A DNA stretch of 64,000 bases from SCGC-AAA076-P13 sp964276145 (GCA_964276145.1 CAXYDN010000007.1:62001-126000); one strand, 5' to 3'. Shown: positions 56,351-63,978, counted from the stretch's first letter. The notes: a model not told the origin generated them from the sequence alone. Made by a program: numbers and translations.

Positions 56351-57157
56351 TTAAACAAACTGATTGGTACTAAACTTTTCTTTCCATGGAGTTAGGTCCA
56401 AATCACTACCGTGTGTTTCAGGGTTAAAATCTTTATCAAAAAATGATTTATAGTCTGCGTAATTAACTCTTAGTGCCCCTTTTTTAGAAAAGAAGAATTT
56501 GAACATGCTTTTAAATGTAGATAGTTTCCAAAATTGCTTATCATGTTTTAACATCTTGATTGCAATTCTTGTGATTACAAAAATTAAATCAATCAATGCC
56601 AATTTCATTACAATCCTCAAAACTTTATTTGAGCCATTGATTGTTTTATAAACATCGTGTGATACTGATTTGTGCTCAACCTCTTCTAAGCTATGCCACT
56701 TCCACATATCTACTACTGGATTATCTGATTTAAGAATTTTACCTTTTAAGATATTGGTACCCATTGTTGCTGTGATATGTTCTATTGCAGTTGTTATAGC
56801 TAATCGTGTTTTGTTGTCTACTTTATCTGTATGGGATTTTTCTAAACTTTTTACAAATATGCTTTCTAACTTTTCTAAGTCATATCCCTTAAGTTCACAT
56901 AATAGTTGGTTGTATTTAATGTGCTCTCTTGTATGTGTTGCCTCTTGTATGCAGAACATACGAATCTCTTCTGACATATCTTTTAATCTAACGTCATCTT
57001 TGAATGCACGAACACTTTTCATAAAAAACTTCTCACCTTTAGGAAAACAAAAACTTAAAGCATTTAAAACTGCAGTTAGGAATGCATCATCGTTAGCCCA
57101 ATTTGAAGATAAATGTTTCTTCAGTTCGAACGAAGGGTCTCTCTTTATCATTGTCAT
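56351..57157 (-). CDS. PF10118-type putative metal-dependent hydrolase
   Basis: 268 residues from ATG 57157, chosen because GAGGA lies about 10 bases upstream; an ATG at 57193 would add 12 residues. The helical protein has carboxylate/His clusters CIQEATHTREHIKYN, TAIEHITATMG and WHSLEEVEHKSVSHDVY, which suggest a diiron-like metal site. A hydrophobic segment (~185-205) may sit in the membrane. The family is annotated as metal-dependent hydrolase without clear biochemistry. Divergent from the AraC-type regulator. Confidence 0.82.
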   Translation of the reverse strand: MTMIKRDPSFELKKHLSSNWANDDAFLTAVLNALSFCFPKGEKFFMKSVRAFKDDVRLKDMSEEIRMFCIQEATHTREHIKYNQLLCELKGYDLEKLESIFVKSLEKSHTDKVDNKTRLAITTAIEHITATMGTNILKGKILKSDNPVVDMWKWHSLEEVEHKSVSHDVYKTINGSNKVLRIVMKLALIDLIFVITRIAIKMLKHDKQFWKLSTFKSMFKFFFSKKGALRVNYADYKSFFDKDFNPETHGSDLDLTPWKEKFSTNQFV

Positions 57158-57269
57158 ATTATGTTCCTCATAATTTGCAACAAAGAATAGCAATAATGAT
57201 CATATATAAGAGAGATATTTTAAGTCATAATAGAGATGTTTTAATTCATAAATATTTTAATTTTTATCT

Positions 57270-58274
57270 TTGCAAATGTTCAATACAGCTAATAGAAACT
57301 TAAATTTACTAGTAGACACACTATTAGATATATCCAGAGAGTCAGGTTTCTCAACTGAAGATATTATCAAGCACGCAAAAATAGATTTAAATAAACCAAT
57401 ACAAGAAATTGATATACCTAGAATTATTGACAATGTCTATAACTATATCAAAGACGAGGCTTTAATGGTAAAGCTAGGTCAAAGAGTAGATGTAACCTAT
57501 TTTGGATCTTTTGGTTTTGCACTCATGAGCTGTTCAAGTTTTTCAGAAGCTATCAAATTGATTAATAGATATCAGTTATTGCTTGGAACTGGGATTAATT
57601 TGAATGTTTTATCTGACTCTCATAACTCTCAATATACGCTAAGAGTTTCAATAAGTATTTTAAACAATCTGCAAAAAAAATTATTAACTGAGCTAATAAT
57701 ATCTCAATCAATTTATCTTCTTAGAATTATTACAAATAATGATAAATTAAAATTTACAATAAGTTTTCAACATGAGGGAATAAATAACAAAGAGCTTTAT
57801 GAATCGATACTAAAGTCTAATGTGAAATTTAATCAACTACATAATGAAATATCTGTTCCAATTGATTTAAGTAAAGAAAAGCTAGTTTCTGCAAACTCTG
57901 CAGTTCATATTATTTATGAAGAGCAATGCGAAAGACTTCTACGAGATCTGAATAAAGTAGAAAACTTCTCCGCTGCTACAAGAAGAATACTACTTCAAGC
58001 TGGGGATGATTTACCTGATATAAAAGAAGTTGCCTTCAAACTTCATATGAGTGAAAGCACACTGAGAAGAAGATTAAAAGAGGAATCTTCAAGTTACAGA
58101 ATTATTTGCGATGAAGTTAGAGATGTTTTAGCAAAAAAATATCTTACTTCAACCAATTTAACTATTTCAGATATAGCCATGTTACTAAATTATAGTGAAG
58201 CAGCTAGTTTTAGAAGAGCTTTTATAAGATGGAATAAAGTTACTCCAAACGATTATCGTCATTCTAATAGCTAA
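57270..58274 (+). CDS. AraC-family transcriptional regulator
   Basis: 334 residues. The N-terminal ~190 residues form the effector domain found in OruR/ArgR-like AraC regulators (FGSFGFALMSCSSFSEAIKL). The C-terminal AraC DNA-binding domain has ESTLRRRLKEESSSYRII and LTISDIAMLLNYSEAASFRRAFIRW (two helix-turn-helix units). It is divergent from the PF10118 gene, with about 110 bases between starts, so regulation of that gene is the simplest guess. The effector is unknown; relatives respond to fatty acids, amino acids or hydrocarbons. Confidence 0.9.
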   Translation: MQMFNTANRNLNLLVDTLLDISRESGFSTEDIIKHAKIDLNKPIQEIDIPRIIDNVYNYIKDEALMVKLGQRVDVTYFGSFGFALMSCSSFSEAIKLINRYQLLLGTGINLNVLSDSHNSQYTLRVSISILNNLQKKLLTELIISQSIYLLRIITNNDKLKFTISFQHEGINNKELYESILKSNVKFNQLHNEISVPIDLSKEKLVSANSAVHIIYEEQCERLLRDLNKVENFSAATRRILLQAGDDLPDIKEVAFKLHMSESTLRRRLKEESSSYRIICDEVRDVLAKKYLTSTNLTISDIAMLLNYSEAASFRRAFIRWNKVTPNDYRHSNS

Positions 58275-58294
58275 AAGAATATAATAGTGTTTAT

Positions 58295-58371
58295 GCGCCT
58301 GTAGCTCAGTTGGATAGAGTACTTGGCTTCGAACCAAGGGGTCGGGAGTTCGAATCTTCCCGGGCGCACCA
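58295..58371 (+). tRNA. tRNA-Arg (anticodon TCG)
   Basis: 77 nt with encoded CCA (58369-58371). Acceptor GCGCCTG with CGGGCGC (one G-U pair). Anticodon stem CTTGG/CCAAG, loop CTTCGAA, anticodon TCG. Nearly identical to the tRNA-Arg(ACG) at 42428, with six differences including the anticodon base and the discriminator. Confidence 0.98.
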
Positions 58372-58378
58372 TTTCAAT

Positions 58379-58404
58379 AAAAAACCCCTCTCTAGGAGGG
58401 GTTT
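58379..58404 (-). terminator. intrinsic terminator of the TonB-dependent receptor gene
   Basis: Nine-pair stem AAACCCCTC (58382-58390) with GAGGGGTTT (58396-58404), loop TCTAG. On the minus strand six T follow. It may also act weakly on the plus strand after the tRNA. Confidence 0.85.
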
Positions 58405-58449
58405 AGATTTTGCAATTAGATTCACCGGGGAGTAAAACTCTAATTGAAA

Positions 58450-60993
58450 TTAATAATTAACTGTAAAGCTAATACCAGCTGTTCTTGGTGGTCCGCTAAA
58501 CCATGATATGGTTCCAAGGGTTGTTGTTATATCACCAAAAGAACCATATCTGTATTCTTCATCAGTGAGGTTATCAATGAAGAAGCTTACCTGCGCTTTC
58601 TCGCTTATCATTAAGTTTATATTTAAATTAGCAAGTGTGTATTCAGGATTTGTAATTTGATTAGGTCCACCATTGGCAGCACAACCTTCATATAATGGTA
58701 TAGGACCACAATTCAAAGGGTTCTCTGACATAATGTCATCGCCGACTGTATTAGTCCTTAATACTGTAACTGCAGGTATTTTTCCAATCATACCCTTATG
58801 TGTAAGAGATATATTACTAGAATCATTTTGGCCGCTGACATTATATTCTAGATCCGATGCAGGATTATCACCCTCAACATGGCCAACTGAAACGGCTAAA
58901 ACTAATGATTCAGTCAAGTCATATGAAATATCAAATTCATATCCTGACATCTCTACGGTAGGTTGTATGGTATTTATAACAGTTGATTGTCCATTTGCAT
59001 CAATAGCTGATGAGGCTACTGATTTATTAGAAAAATCTTGATCGAATACAGCAGCACTCAATCTTAGCCTTCCATCCATAAATGAAGATTTGGTACCAAA
59101 TTCAACTACTTCGGTTGTTTCAGCTTCAAGAGTTATTGCACCAACTCCTAAAACTGAATTATTAGTATTTCCTGGCATATAGCCCTCACTATATGAGGCA
59201 TAAATCATATTCCCATTATCAAATGTATAGTCAGCAATAAATCTCATTGAGTCATTTTCATAGGTTCTATCGATTGAACAGTATCCTGTTCCTCCGGTAA
59301 GAGGATTTGAGAATGAGCCATAGATAGGATCACATTTTGATGCATGATATCTTGCTCCAGGAGCTGGGGCAAAAGAAATTTCCCAAGCATCCTTTCCAGC
59401 ATCCATATATGGAGCTGTTAGATTTGCAAGTCCTAGTAATGCAGGATTTATACTTGTTAAAGCAAATGCATGATAAACAGGATTTAAATTCATTCCGCCT
59501 TCAGGATAAACAGCTCTGATATCAATACCTTTAATGTCTTCAGAAGATCTATAACCTAAAGTAAGGTTAACACTATCAGTTAAAGAATATACAACTTCTC
59601 CATATACAGCTTCAGATATCGCACTTGAATGAACATATTCAACACCACTTGAGTTTTGAAATAGAGCTACCTTTGCAATATCCATTATATTTATAGGAAG
59701 TCCAACCAGCGGGGCTGGTGCCTGGCCTGGGCCAATTAGTTGCGATGAAGCCTCAAAACCAGCTGCACGAATAGTTGGGCTGACCATATTCCCATCAACA
59801 TCAGATTCAAAGTAACCAAAAGCATATTGGAGTTTACCTTCCATAGTCAGTCCATTAAATCTAATCTCTGTAGTTGAGCCGTCTGTATCCTGAACTCTTG
59901 GACCTACAAGAGTTATATCAGGAAAGTCATATCTACTAGCTCCAGTTACCCAACCTGTTTCCTGATCATCATGTTTTGCAGTTGCATGGATAAATGTAAG
60001 AGTGCTATCAGATCCAAGATCATAAGTAAGTTTTAAAAGAGTCTTATCTAAATCTAAATACGAATCACCAAAAGTGGAATCATGATATGAATCATAATGA
60101 CCAGTAGCATTACAATCCTCAACACCCCTAGTCTTCATATCATTTGGTACAGAGTTTAATGCCGGTCCACCAGCTAACATTGGGGAAGTTGTATAAACTT
60201 CACAGTTAGCATAAACAGGCGTTCCAGATGAATCAAACATAGAATATGTATATAGGAGATTTAGATCCTCAGTAATATCTACTGAGAGCATTGCTCTGAA
60301 TGTCTCATTATCAATAATGCCACCATCTTCACCAAAACCATCAAGGTTGTTTATATAGCCGTCTTGTTTTTTTGTAATTCCAACAACTCTTAAGGCTGCA
60401 TTTGAAGAAAGAGGTATATTAACCATCGCTGAAACAGAGTTAAGATTTCTTTGCCCCATTGAGACTTTAACAGAACTATCAAATCCTCCAATGACTGGTA
60501 AATTATTATTAACTAAAACTGCACCAGAGGAAGTATTTTTTCCAAAAAGCGTTCCTTGTGGGCCTTTTAAAACTTGAAGATTATTTACATCAAAAAGATC
60601 AAACAGCGATCCTTGTGGTCTAATCATATATGCATCATCGACATATATAGCAATTTTGTTATCCCATTGAGTTGCACCTCGTCCTGAGCCCATTCCTCTA
60701 ACACTTACATTAGCAACACTTTGATTATTTGAAGATTTTTGAAAATTAATATTAGAAACAATGCTTGGAAGGTTTTCCATATTGGTTATACCTTTCTCTT
60801 CTAGGTCTAATCCAGTAAAAGCACTAATTGCTATTGGAACATCAGTTACAGATTCTTCCGTTCTTCTTGCTGTAGTAATCACTTCTTCTATTGCATCAAC
60901 TGATTCGGATGATGAATCTTGTGCTTGAATTGTAAATGCCGATAGTGAAAGAACTACAAAAAATAGTCTATTAAGTTTAAATTTGAACATCAT
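58450..60993 (-). CDS. TonB-dependent outer membrane receptor
   Basis: 847 residues from ATG 60993. This start is chosen since a GGGGGAA ribosome binding site precedes it and a signal peptide follows directly (ending FTIQAQD); an upstream ATG would place a poor leader first. The plug domain holds EEVITTARRTEESVTDVPIA, VSVRGMGSGRG and VLKGPQGTLFGKNTSSGAV; the C-terminal barrel ends in GISFTVNY with an aromatic last strand and DNLTDEEYRYGSF. It resembles the broad class of marine receptors for complex organic compounds rather than a clear siderophore receptor. No binding partner is encoded next to it. Confidence 0.93.
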   Translation of the reverse strand: MMFKFKLNRLFFVVLSLSAFTIQAQDSSSESVDAIEEVITTARRTEESVTDVPIAISAFTGLDLEEKGITNMENLPSIVSNINFQKSSNNQSVANVSVRGMGSGRGATQWDNKIAIYVDDAYMIRPQGSLFDLFDVNNLQVLKGPQGTLFGKNTSSGAVLVNNNLPVIGGFDSSVKVSMGQRNLNSVSAMVNIPLSSNAALRVVGITKKQDGYINNLDGFGEDGGIIDNETFRAMLSVDITEDLNLLYTYSMFDSSGTPVYANCEVYTTSPMLAGGPALNSVPNDMKTRGVEDCNATGHYDSYHDSTFGDSYLDLDKTLLKLTYDLGSDSTLTFIHATAKHDDQETGWVTGASRYDFPDITLVGPRVQDTDGSTTEIRFNGLTMEGKLQYAFGYFESDVDGNMVSPTIRAAGFEASSQLIGPGQAPAPLVGLPINIMDIAKVALFQNSSGVEYVHSSAISEAVYGEVVYSLTDSVNLTLGYRSSEDIKGIDIRAVYPEGGMNLNPVYHAFALTSINPALLGLANLTAPYMDAGKDAWEISFAPAPGARYHASKCDPIYGSFSNPLTGGTGYCSIDRTYENDSMRFIADYTFDNGNMIYASYSEGYMPGNTNNSVLGVGAITLEAETTEVVEFGTKSSFMDGRLRLSAAVFDQDFSNKSVASSAIDANGQSTVINTIQPTVEMSGYEFDISYDLTESLVLAVSVGHVEGDNPASDLEYNVSGQNDSSNISLTHKGMIGKIPAVTVLRTNTVGDDIMSENPLNCGPIPLYEGCAANGGPNQITNPEYTLANLNINLMISEKAQVSFFIDNLTDEEYRYGSFGDITTTLGTISWFSGPPRTAGISFTVNY

Positions 60994-61023
60994 TAAATTC
61001 CCCCAAATGAATAACACTATAAA

Positions 61024-61075
61024 CTTATCACTTATCAGTCTTTTAATAGGGATATAAACATTCATATATAGGGAT
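61024..61075 (-). promoter_or_regulatory. repeat-containing upstream region of the TonB receptor gene
   Basis: Two kinds of short direct repeats precede the receptor gene. CTTATCA occurs twice in tandem (61024-61030 and 61031-61037). ATAGGGAT occurs twice (61046-61053 and 61068-61075), 22 bases apart, or two helical turns. Further upstream (about 61100-61121) is an alternating TA tract. These may be regulator binding sites; no regulator is identified. Confidence 0.35.
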
Positions 61076-61126
61076 TTTTAAGTTCAATATTTATTAGAAA
61101 TATATATATATAAATATATATAGTTT

Positions 61127-61513
61127 TTAATTGATAGGTTCTATTGGACCATTGAATGAAGCCCATTCTGCAAAACCACCAAGGTTTAGAACTTTTTTAT
61201 AACCATTTTTAATTAGCTTATGTCCAACAAGGGCTGATCTTACCCCTACTGCACAATAAACTAAAATAGTTATATCTTCATTGTCATTCAGATGATTCTT
61301 AATTAGAGAATGATCAAAATTAGCATCAATGATGCTTTTGGGTATATTGACTGCATTTTTAATTAATCCTGTTGCTTCTATTTCACAAGTCTCTCGAACA
61401 TCTATTATTAAAGTATTTGTAGTGGTGATAAGATTATTTGCTTCTTCAAAAGATAGTCTTGGAACGCAGTCATTGGCCTCTTGAAGCAACTTAGTCATCT
61501 CTATTTCATTCAT
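61127..61513 (-). CDS. rhodanese-like domain protein
   Basis: Single rhodanese domain of 128 residues. LIIDVRETCEIEATGLIKNA and IPKSII are typical, and the active-site loop is VYCAVGVRSALVGHKL, with the catalytic cysteine. The loop CAVGVRS allows a sulfurtransferase role. It starts 2 bases after the EamA gene stop, so the two are in one operon. Physiological sulfur donor and acceptor are unknown. Confidence 0.9.
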   Translation of the reverse strand: MNEIEMTKLLQEANDCVPRLSFEEANNLITTTNTLIIDVRETCEIEATGLIKNAVNIPKSIIDANFDHSLIKNHLNDNEDITILVYCAVGVRSALVGHKLIKNGYKKVLNLGGFAEWASFNGPIEPIN

Positions 61514-61515
61514 AT

Positions 61516-62397
61516 CTATGCTTTGGTGTTTACAGAATTAACATAACCTTTTTTATTTGAATTAGAAAGATAAATACCTAATAAAACAACGAAGCAACCA
61601 ATAACAATTGTTGATGTAATAATCTCACCTAAAAATATCGCACCCCAAATAATTCCAAAAACAGGAAGAAAATATGCAACTGTTGAAGTTCTAACTGCGC
61701 CAATCTTATCTATCAATCTCACATAACCAATGAAACCAATTCCTGTAGATACTGCTCCTAACCAAATTGCTGAAGTTATTGCTTGGATAGAGGGCATAAC
61801 TTCTGGCAGATAGAAAACACTTACAGGCAGCATGAGAATAGCGCTAAATATAATAGACCATCCTATCAAAACCATTTTATTTGTTTTAACAGAATTTCTT
61901 TGTATATAAACAGTTGAAAAAGAATAGAAAAAAGCAGCAAGCAAAGCTGAAAGACTAGATATTAATGATGTTTCTGAATTTTGAGGATTAACTAGAATAA
62001 ATACTCCTATAAAACCAATTAATAGACCGCATAACTGCTTTAAAGTGACATCTTCTCCTATCCATATATATGCAATCATCATTGTATTAAAAGCTGTGGT
62101 TGCATTTAATATAGCCAGAACATTTGAATCAGCTCCATAACTAGCAAATGAAAATAGTGTAAACGGGATAGCATTATTCATTACGGCAAGTACCAAAACC
62201 TGTTTCCATATTGGTTTTAACAAATGAATATATTTATTTCTTAATAGAATTGGTAAAAAGATACATGAGGCAATTATTAATCTGGTATTAACTAGAGCAA
62301 TTGGACCAAATTCTGGAGTTGCAACTTTTATAAACATAAAGGCACTGCCCCAAAGGGCACCTAAAAAAGTTAATAAAATCCAGTATCTAATTTCCAT
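61516..62397 (-). CDS. EamA/DMT-family transporter
   Basis: 293 residues with ten predicted membrane helices in two EamA halves. FLGALWGSAFMFIKVA at the N-terminus, NTRLIIASC, and IGWSIIFSAILMLP in the second half. Such proteins export metabolites such as amino acids. No clear Shine-Dalgarno sequence precedes the ATG: the 11 bases before it follow directly on the U-run of a strong terminator, so expression may depend on transcription passing that structure. Cotranscribed with the rhodanese gene. Confidence 0.9.
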   Translation of the reverse strand: MEIRYWILLTFLGALWGSAFMFIKVATPEFGPIALVNTRLIIASCIFLPILLRNKYIHLLKPIWKQVLVLAVMNNAIPFTLFSFASYGADSNVLAILNATTAFNTMMIAYIWIGEDVTLKQLCGLLIGFIGVFILVNPQNSETSLISSLSALLAAFFYSFSTVYIQRNSVKTNKMVLIGWSIIFSAILMLPVSVFYLPEVMPSIQAITSAIWLGAVSTGIGFIGYVRLIDKIGAVRTSTVAYFLPVFGIIWGAIFLGEIITSTIVIGCFVVLLGIYLSNSNKKGYVNSVNTKA

Positions 62398-62404
62398 ATT
62401 AATA

Positions 62405-62623
62405 AGATAAAAAAACCCCCAAGTAAACTTGGGGGTTTAAGAAATCTAGTTTAATTGCAGTAGCAACTCTGAACTAGTCGAAAACTTAAAACTTACCTCT
62501 TGTCAAAAGGTAGATCCTCCGTTTCCTGTTATTAAATAAATACTAATAGGATCACCTCCATTGTTCAGGGTAATAATAAAATGAATGCCAGTCCCCTTAA
62601 AAAACTTGCAAACAAGACATCTT
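62405..62623 (-). ncRNA. putative structured leader RNA or sRNA upstream of EamA gene
   Basis: A perfect TATAAT (62629-62634, minus strand) precedes about 220 bases without a convincing protein gene, ending in a strong terminator. Potential structures on the minus strand are a hairpin CTTG-TTTG-CAAG (62605-62616), a stem GGTGATCC/GGATCTACC (around 62549-62556 with 62509-62517, one bulge), a 7-pair hairpin with loop TGACA (62494-62512), and a two-part hairpin (62446-62477). CCCTGAAC (62563-62570) can pair with GTTCAG (62469-62474), which excludes the last hairpin. This looks like a switchable leader; it could also be an independent sRNA. No known family is recognised. Confidence 0.5.
62409..62438 (-). 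terminator. strong intrinsic terminator just upstream of the EamA gene
   Basis: Perfect 11-pair stem (62413-62423 with 62428-62438; AAACCCCCAAG and its complement) with a TAAA loop and seven T on the minus strand (A run 62409-62415). It ends only 11 bases before the EamA start codon and terminates the RNA at 62405-62623. Confidence 0.9.
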
Positions 62624-62681
62624 CATAAATTATATACACTCTATAAATGAAATAAAGTATTTTTTTGGGATAAAAAAATAA

Positions 62682-62891
62682 TTAAAAACTAAATTCTAAT
62701 TGAGCCTTTGGTTCTATAAAATTTATGGATTTCGAGTTAAATGTATACTTATTAATATAAGTGTTTAATGCATCTATATCGTTATTGAAGTATTCAAAGG
62801 CAAGAGTTTTTTTAATTGAGGGTTTGTCATGCGATGATATAAATCTCTCTATCACAGGATCAAATTTATTTATTTTTTTTAGATTATTCAT
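62682..62891 (-). CDS. LexA-box-controlled 69-aa protein with C-terminal clamp-binding-like motif
   Basis: 69 residues, polar, no signal peptide or membrane helix. It starts MNNLKKINKFDPVIERFISS and ends KAQLEFSF. The last six residues QLEFSF (64-69) match the hexapeptide style of DNA sliding-clamp-binding motifs (QLxLxF/L, as in Hda, Pol IV and relatives). The promoter just upstream has a LexA-type operator placed between -35 and -10. An SOS-induced factor acting at the replication clamp is the natural reading, but the protein itself is not recognised as any family. Confidence 0.7.
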   Translation of the reverse strand: MNNLKKINKFDPVIERFISSHDKPSIKKTLAFEYFNNDIDALNTYINKYTFNSKSINFIEPKAQLEFSF

Positions 62892-62900
62892 AATGAAGTA

Positions 62901-62930
62901 ATTATACTGTATGTATATACAGTATGTAAA
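62901..62930 (-). promoter_or_regulatory. LexA-type SOS box within a promoter
   Basis: The 20-base palindrome at 62905-62924 (TACTGT-ATGTATAT-ACAGTA on the plus strand) has the CTGT-N8-ACAG core of gammaproteobacterial LexA sites and matches the E. coli consensus at nearly every base. On the minus strand TTTACA (62925-62930) and TATAAT (62901-62906) lie 18 bases apart, so the box fills the spacer. The predicted start is only a few bases before the ATG at 62891. Confidence 0.8.
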
Positions 62931-62940
62931 TACTTATGAA

Positions 62941-63516
62941 TTAATCGTCATGAACGGGATAAAACCTTCTATCTTTAAGCATATTGAACATAATCATTAA
63001 CCATATTACAAATGTCATTGCACCGAATACATCTCCTATGAAAAATCTAGCTATAACAATTGCATTGATATCAACATTATTCATTAAACCCAATACAAGA
63101 TTAGTGAAAATAGCATTGAATAATGCTGATATTATTATCACTAATATAAGAAATTTATAATTAGCAAAATTAATTTTCTTCAGGATTGAATAAGAGAAAC
63201 TAGAAGCTCGTGACCATTTCAAGATTTCTACAGCAACCACAACTGAGGCTAACGAAAAAATGCTAGCAAAACCCCAGTACTGAAGATATTGATCACCGTA
63301 TATCAAAGTTGGGCCAGTTATTTCAGCTAAATATAATGCTGGAAGAGATCGCGTGCCAAAAAAGCAATAAAAAACAACCCTACAACCATGTGGCAAGTAG
63401 ACAAGACTACCAACCCAACCCTTATCAAGGGTTTGAAACGTTATATAAGACCATAAAGCATATACAAGCATTGCAGCAACATAAGTAGTTAGAGTTACTT
63501 GCATGAAGTATTTCAT
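62941..63516 (-). CDS. uncharacterised integral membrane protein
   Basis: 191 residues with about five membrane segments (roughly 8-27, 38-60, 80-97, 120-145 and 157-180). The segment YLPHGCRVVFYCFFGTRSLP and the following ALYLAEITGP recall MASE1-like sensor membrane domains, but no output domain is attached. It follows the small HTH gene after 21 bases on the same strand and is probably co-transcribed. It lies just upstream of the LexA-controlled gene but is separated from it by that gene's own promoter. Function unknown. Confidence 0.75.
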   Translation of the reverse strand: MKYFMQVTLTTYVAAMLVYALWSYITFQTLDKGWVGSLVYLPHGCRVVFYCFFGTRSLPALYLAEITGPTLIYGDQYLQYWGFASIFSLASVVVAVEILKWSRASSFSYSILKKINFANYKFLILVIIISALFNAIFTNLVLGLMNNVDINAIVIARFFIGDVFGAMTFVIWLMIMFNMLKDRRFYPVHDD

Positions 63517-63537
63517 AAATTTGATTTAGATAAAGTG

Positions 63538-63831
63538 CTAAACAGCAATCAAGTCTAAAAATACCTCTCTTCTATCTGCGTTAGATTGAATAAGTTTGAC
63601 CATATGATCATCTTCAAAGTTTTTAATTGCCTTGTAAACAGTGGATCTAGAAAAACCAGAAGATGCGATCACATCAGTAATATTACATTTACCACATGAA
63701 TGAATTTTTGAGGCAATTGTATAATAAATTTTTTTCTCAGTTTCATTGTATGAGACAAGATTTAAATCTTTATCGATGTTATTAAGCATTTCTAATATGC
63801 TTGCTAATTGTTGTAAGTATTTTTTAGACAT
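63538..63831 (-). CDS. small winged-helix transcriptional regulator (MarR-like)
   Basis: 97 residues. A helix-turn-helix segment ITDVIASSGFSRSTVYKAIK (residues ~51-70) is followed by a wing with LIQSNADRREVFLDL. A CGKC pair just before the HTH (about residues 46-49) could bind metal or sense redox. It heads a two-gene unit with the membrane protein at 62941-63516, which suggests regulation of that gene or itself. It begins right after a -10-like element. Confidence 0.75.
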   Translation of the reverse strand: MSKKYLQQLASILEMLNNIDKDLNLVSYNETEKKIYYTIASKIHSCGKCNITDVIASSGFSRSTVYKAIKNFEDDHMVKLIQSNADRREVFLDLIAV

Positions 63832-63837
63832 AAAATA

Positions 63838-63866
63838 ATTCTAGCTATGTATACTAAATCTTGCAA
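63838..63866 (-). promoter_or_regulatory. putative promoter of the small HTH regulator gene
   Basis: On the minus strand TTGCAA (63861-63866) and TAGAAT (63838-63843) are 17 bases apart. The expected transcription start coincides with the ATG at 63831, so the transcript may be leaderless. Sequence match only. Confidence 0.35.
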
Positions 63867-63888
63867 GAGCTAAAAATAATTGAAATAT

Positions 63889-63978
63889 TGGCGGAGAGAC
63901 GGGGATTCGAACCCCGGAACCAGTTACCCAGTTACTACCTTTCCAAGGTAGCGCAATCGACCACTCTGCCATCTCTCC
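63889..63978 (-). tRNA. tRNA-Ser (anticodon GGA)
   Basis: 90 nt with encoded CCA. Acceptor GGAGAGA pairs with TCTCTCC; the anticodon stem CTACC/GGTAG encloses TTGGAAA, giving anticodon GGA. The long variable arm is typical of serine tRNAs. The 22 bases beyond it to the window edge show nothing else. Confidence 0.97.

Noticed and set aside
58413..58446. Inverted repeat CAATTAGA/TCTAATTG near the receptor gene 3' end as a second terminator
   Set aside because: Only 8 pairs, A/T-rich, 18-base loop, no T run; the adjacent GC-rich hairpin is sufficient.
61100..61121. TA-rich alternating tract as a repeat element
   Set aside because: A simple AT tract in an AT-rich intergenic region; no unit structure beyond dinucleotide alternation.
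62549..62559. GGATCACCTCC on the plus strand as a 16S rRNA 3' end fragment
   Set aside because: Sequence on both sides has no similarity to 16S rRNA; the match is limited to the anti-Shine-Dalgarno core.
62405..62623. 6S RNA (ssrS) as identity of the structured RNA
   Set aside because: CCCTGAAC recalls the 6S central-bubble motif, but the 5' and 3' ends do not pair into the long closing stem of 6S, and the strong terminator and closeness to EamA fit a leader better.
62641..62681. A/T hairpin (ATTTTTTT-GGGA-TAAAAAAAT) as terminator of the SOS-type gene
   Set aside because: Stem lacks G/C pairs, so it is unlikely to terminate; read-through into the leader RNA remains possible.
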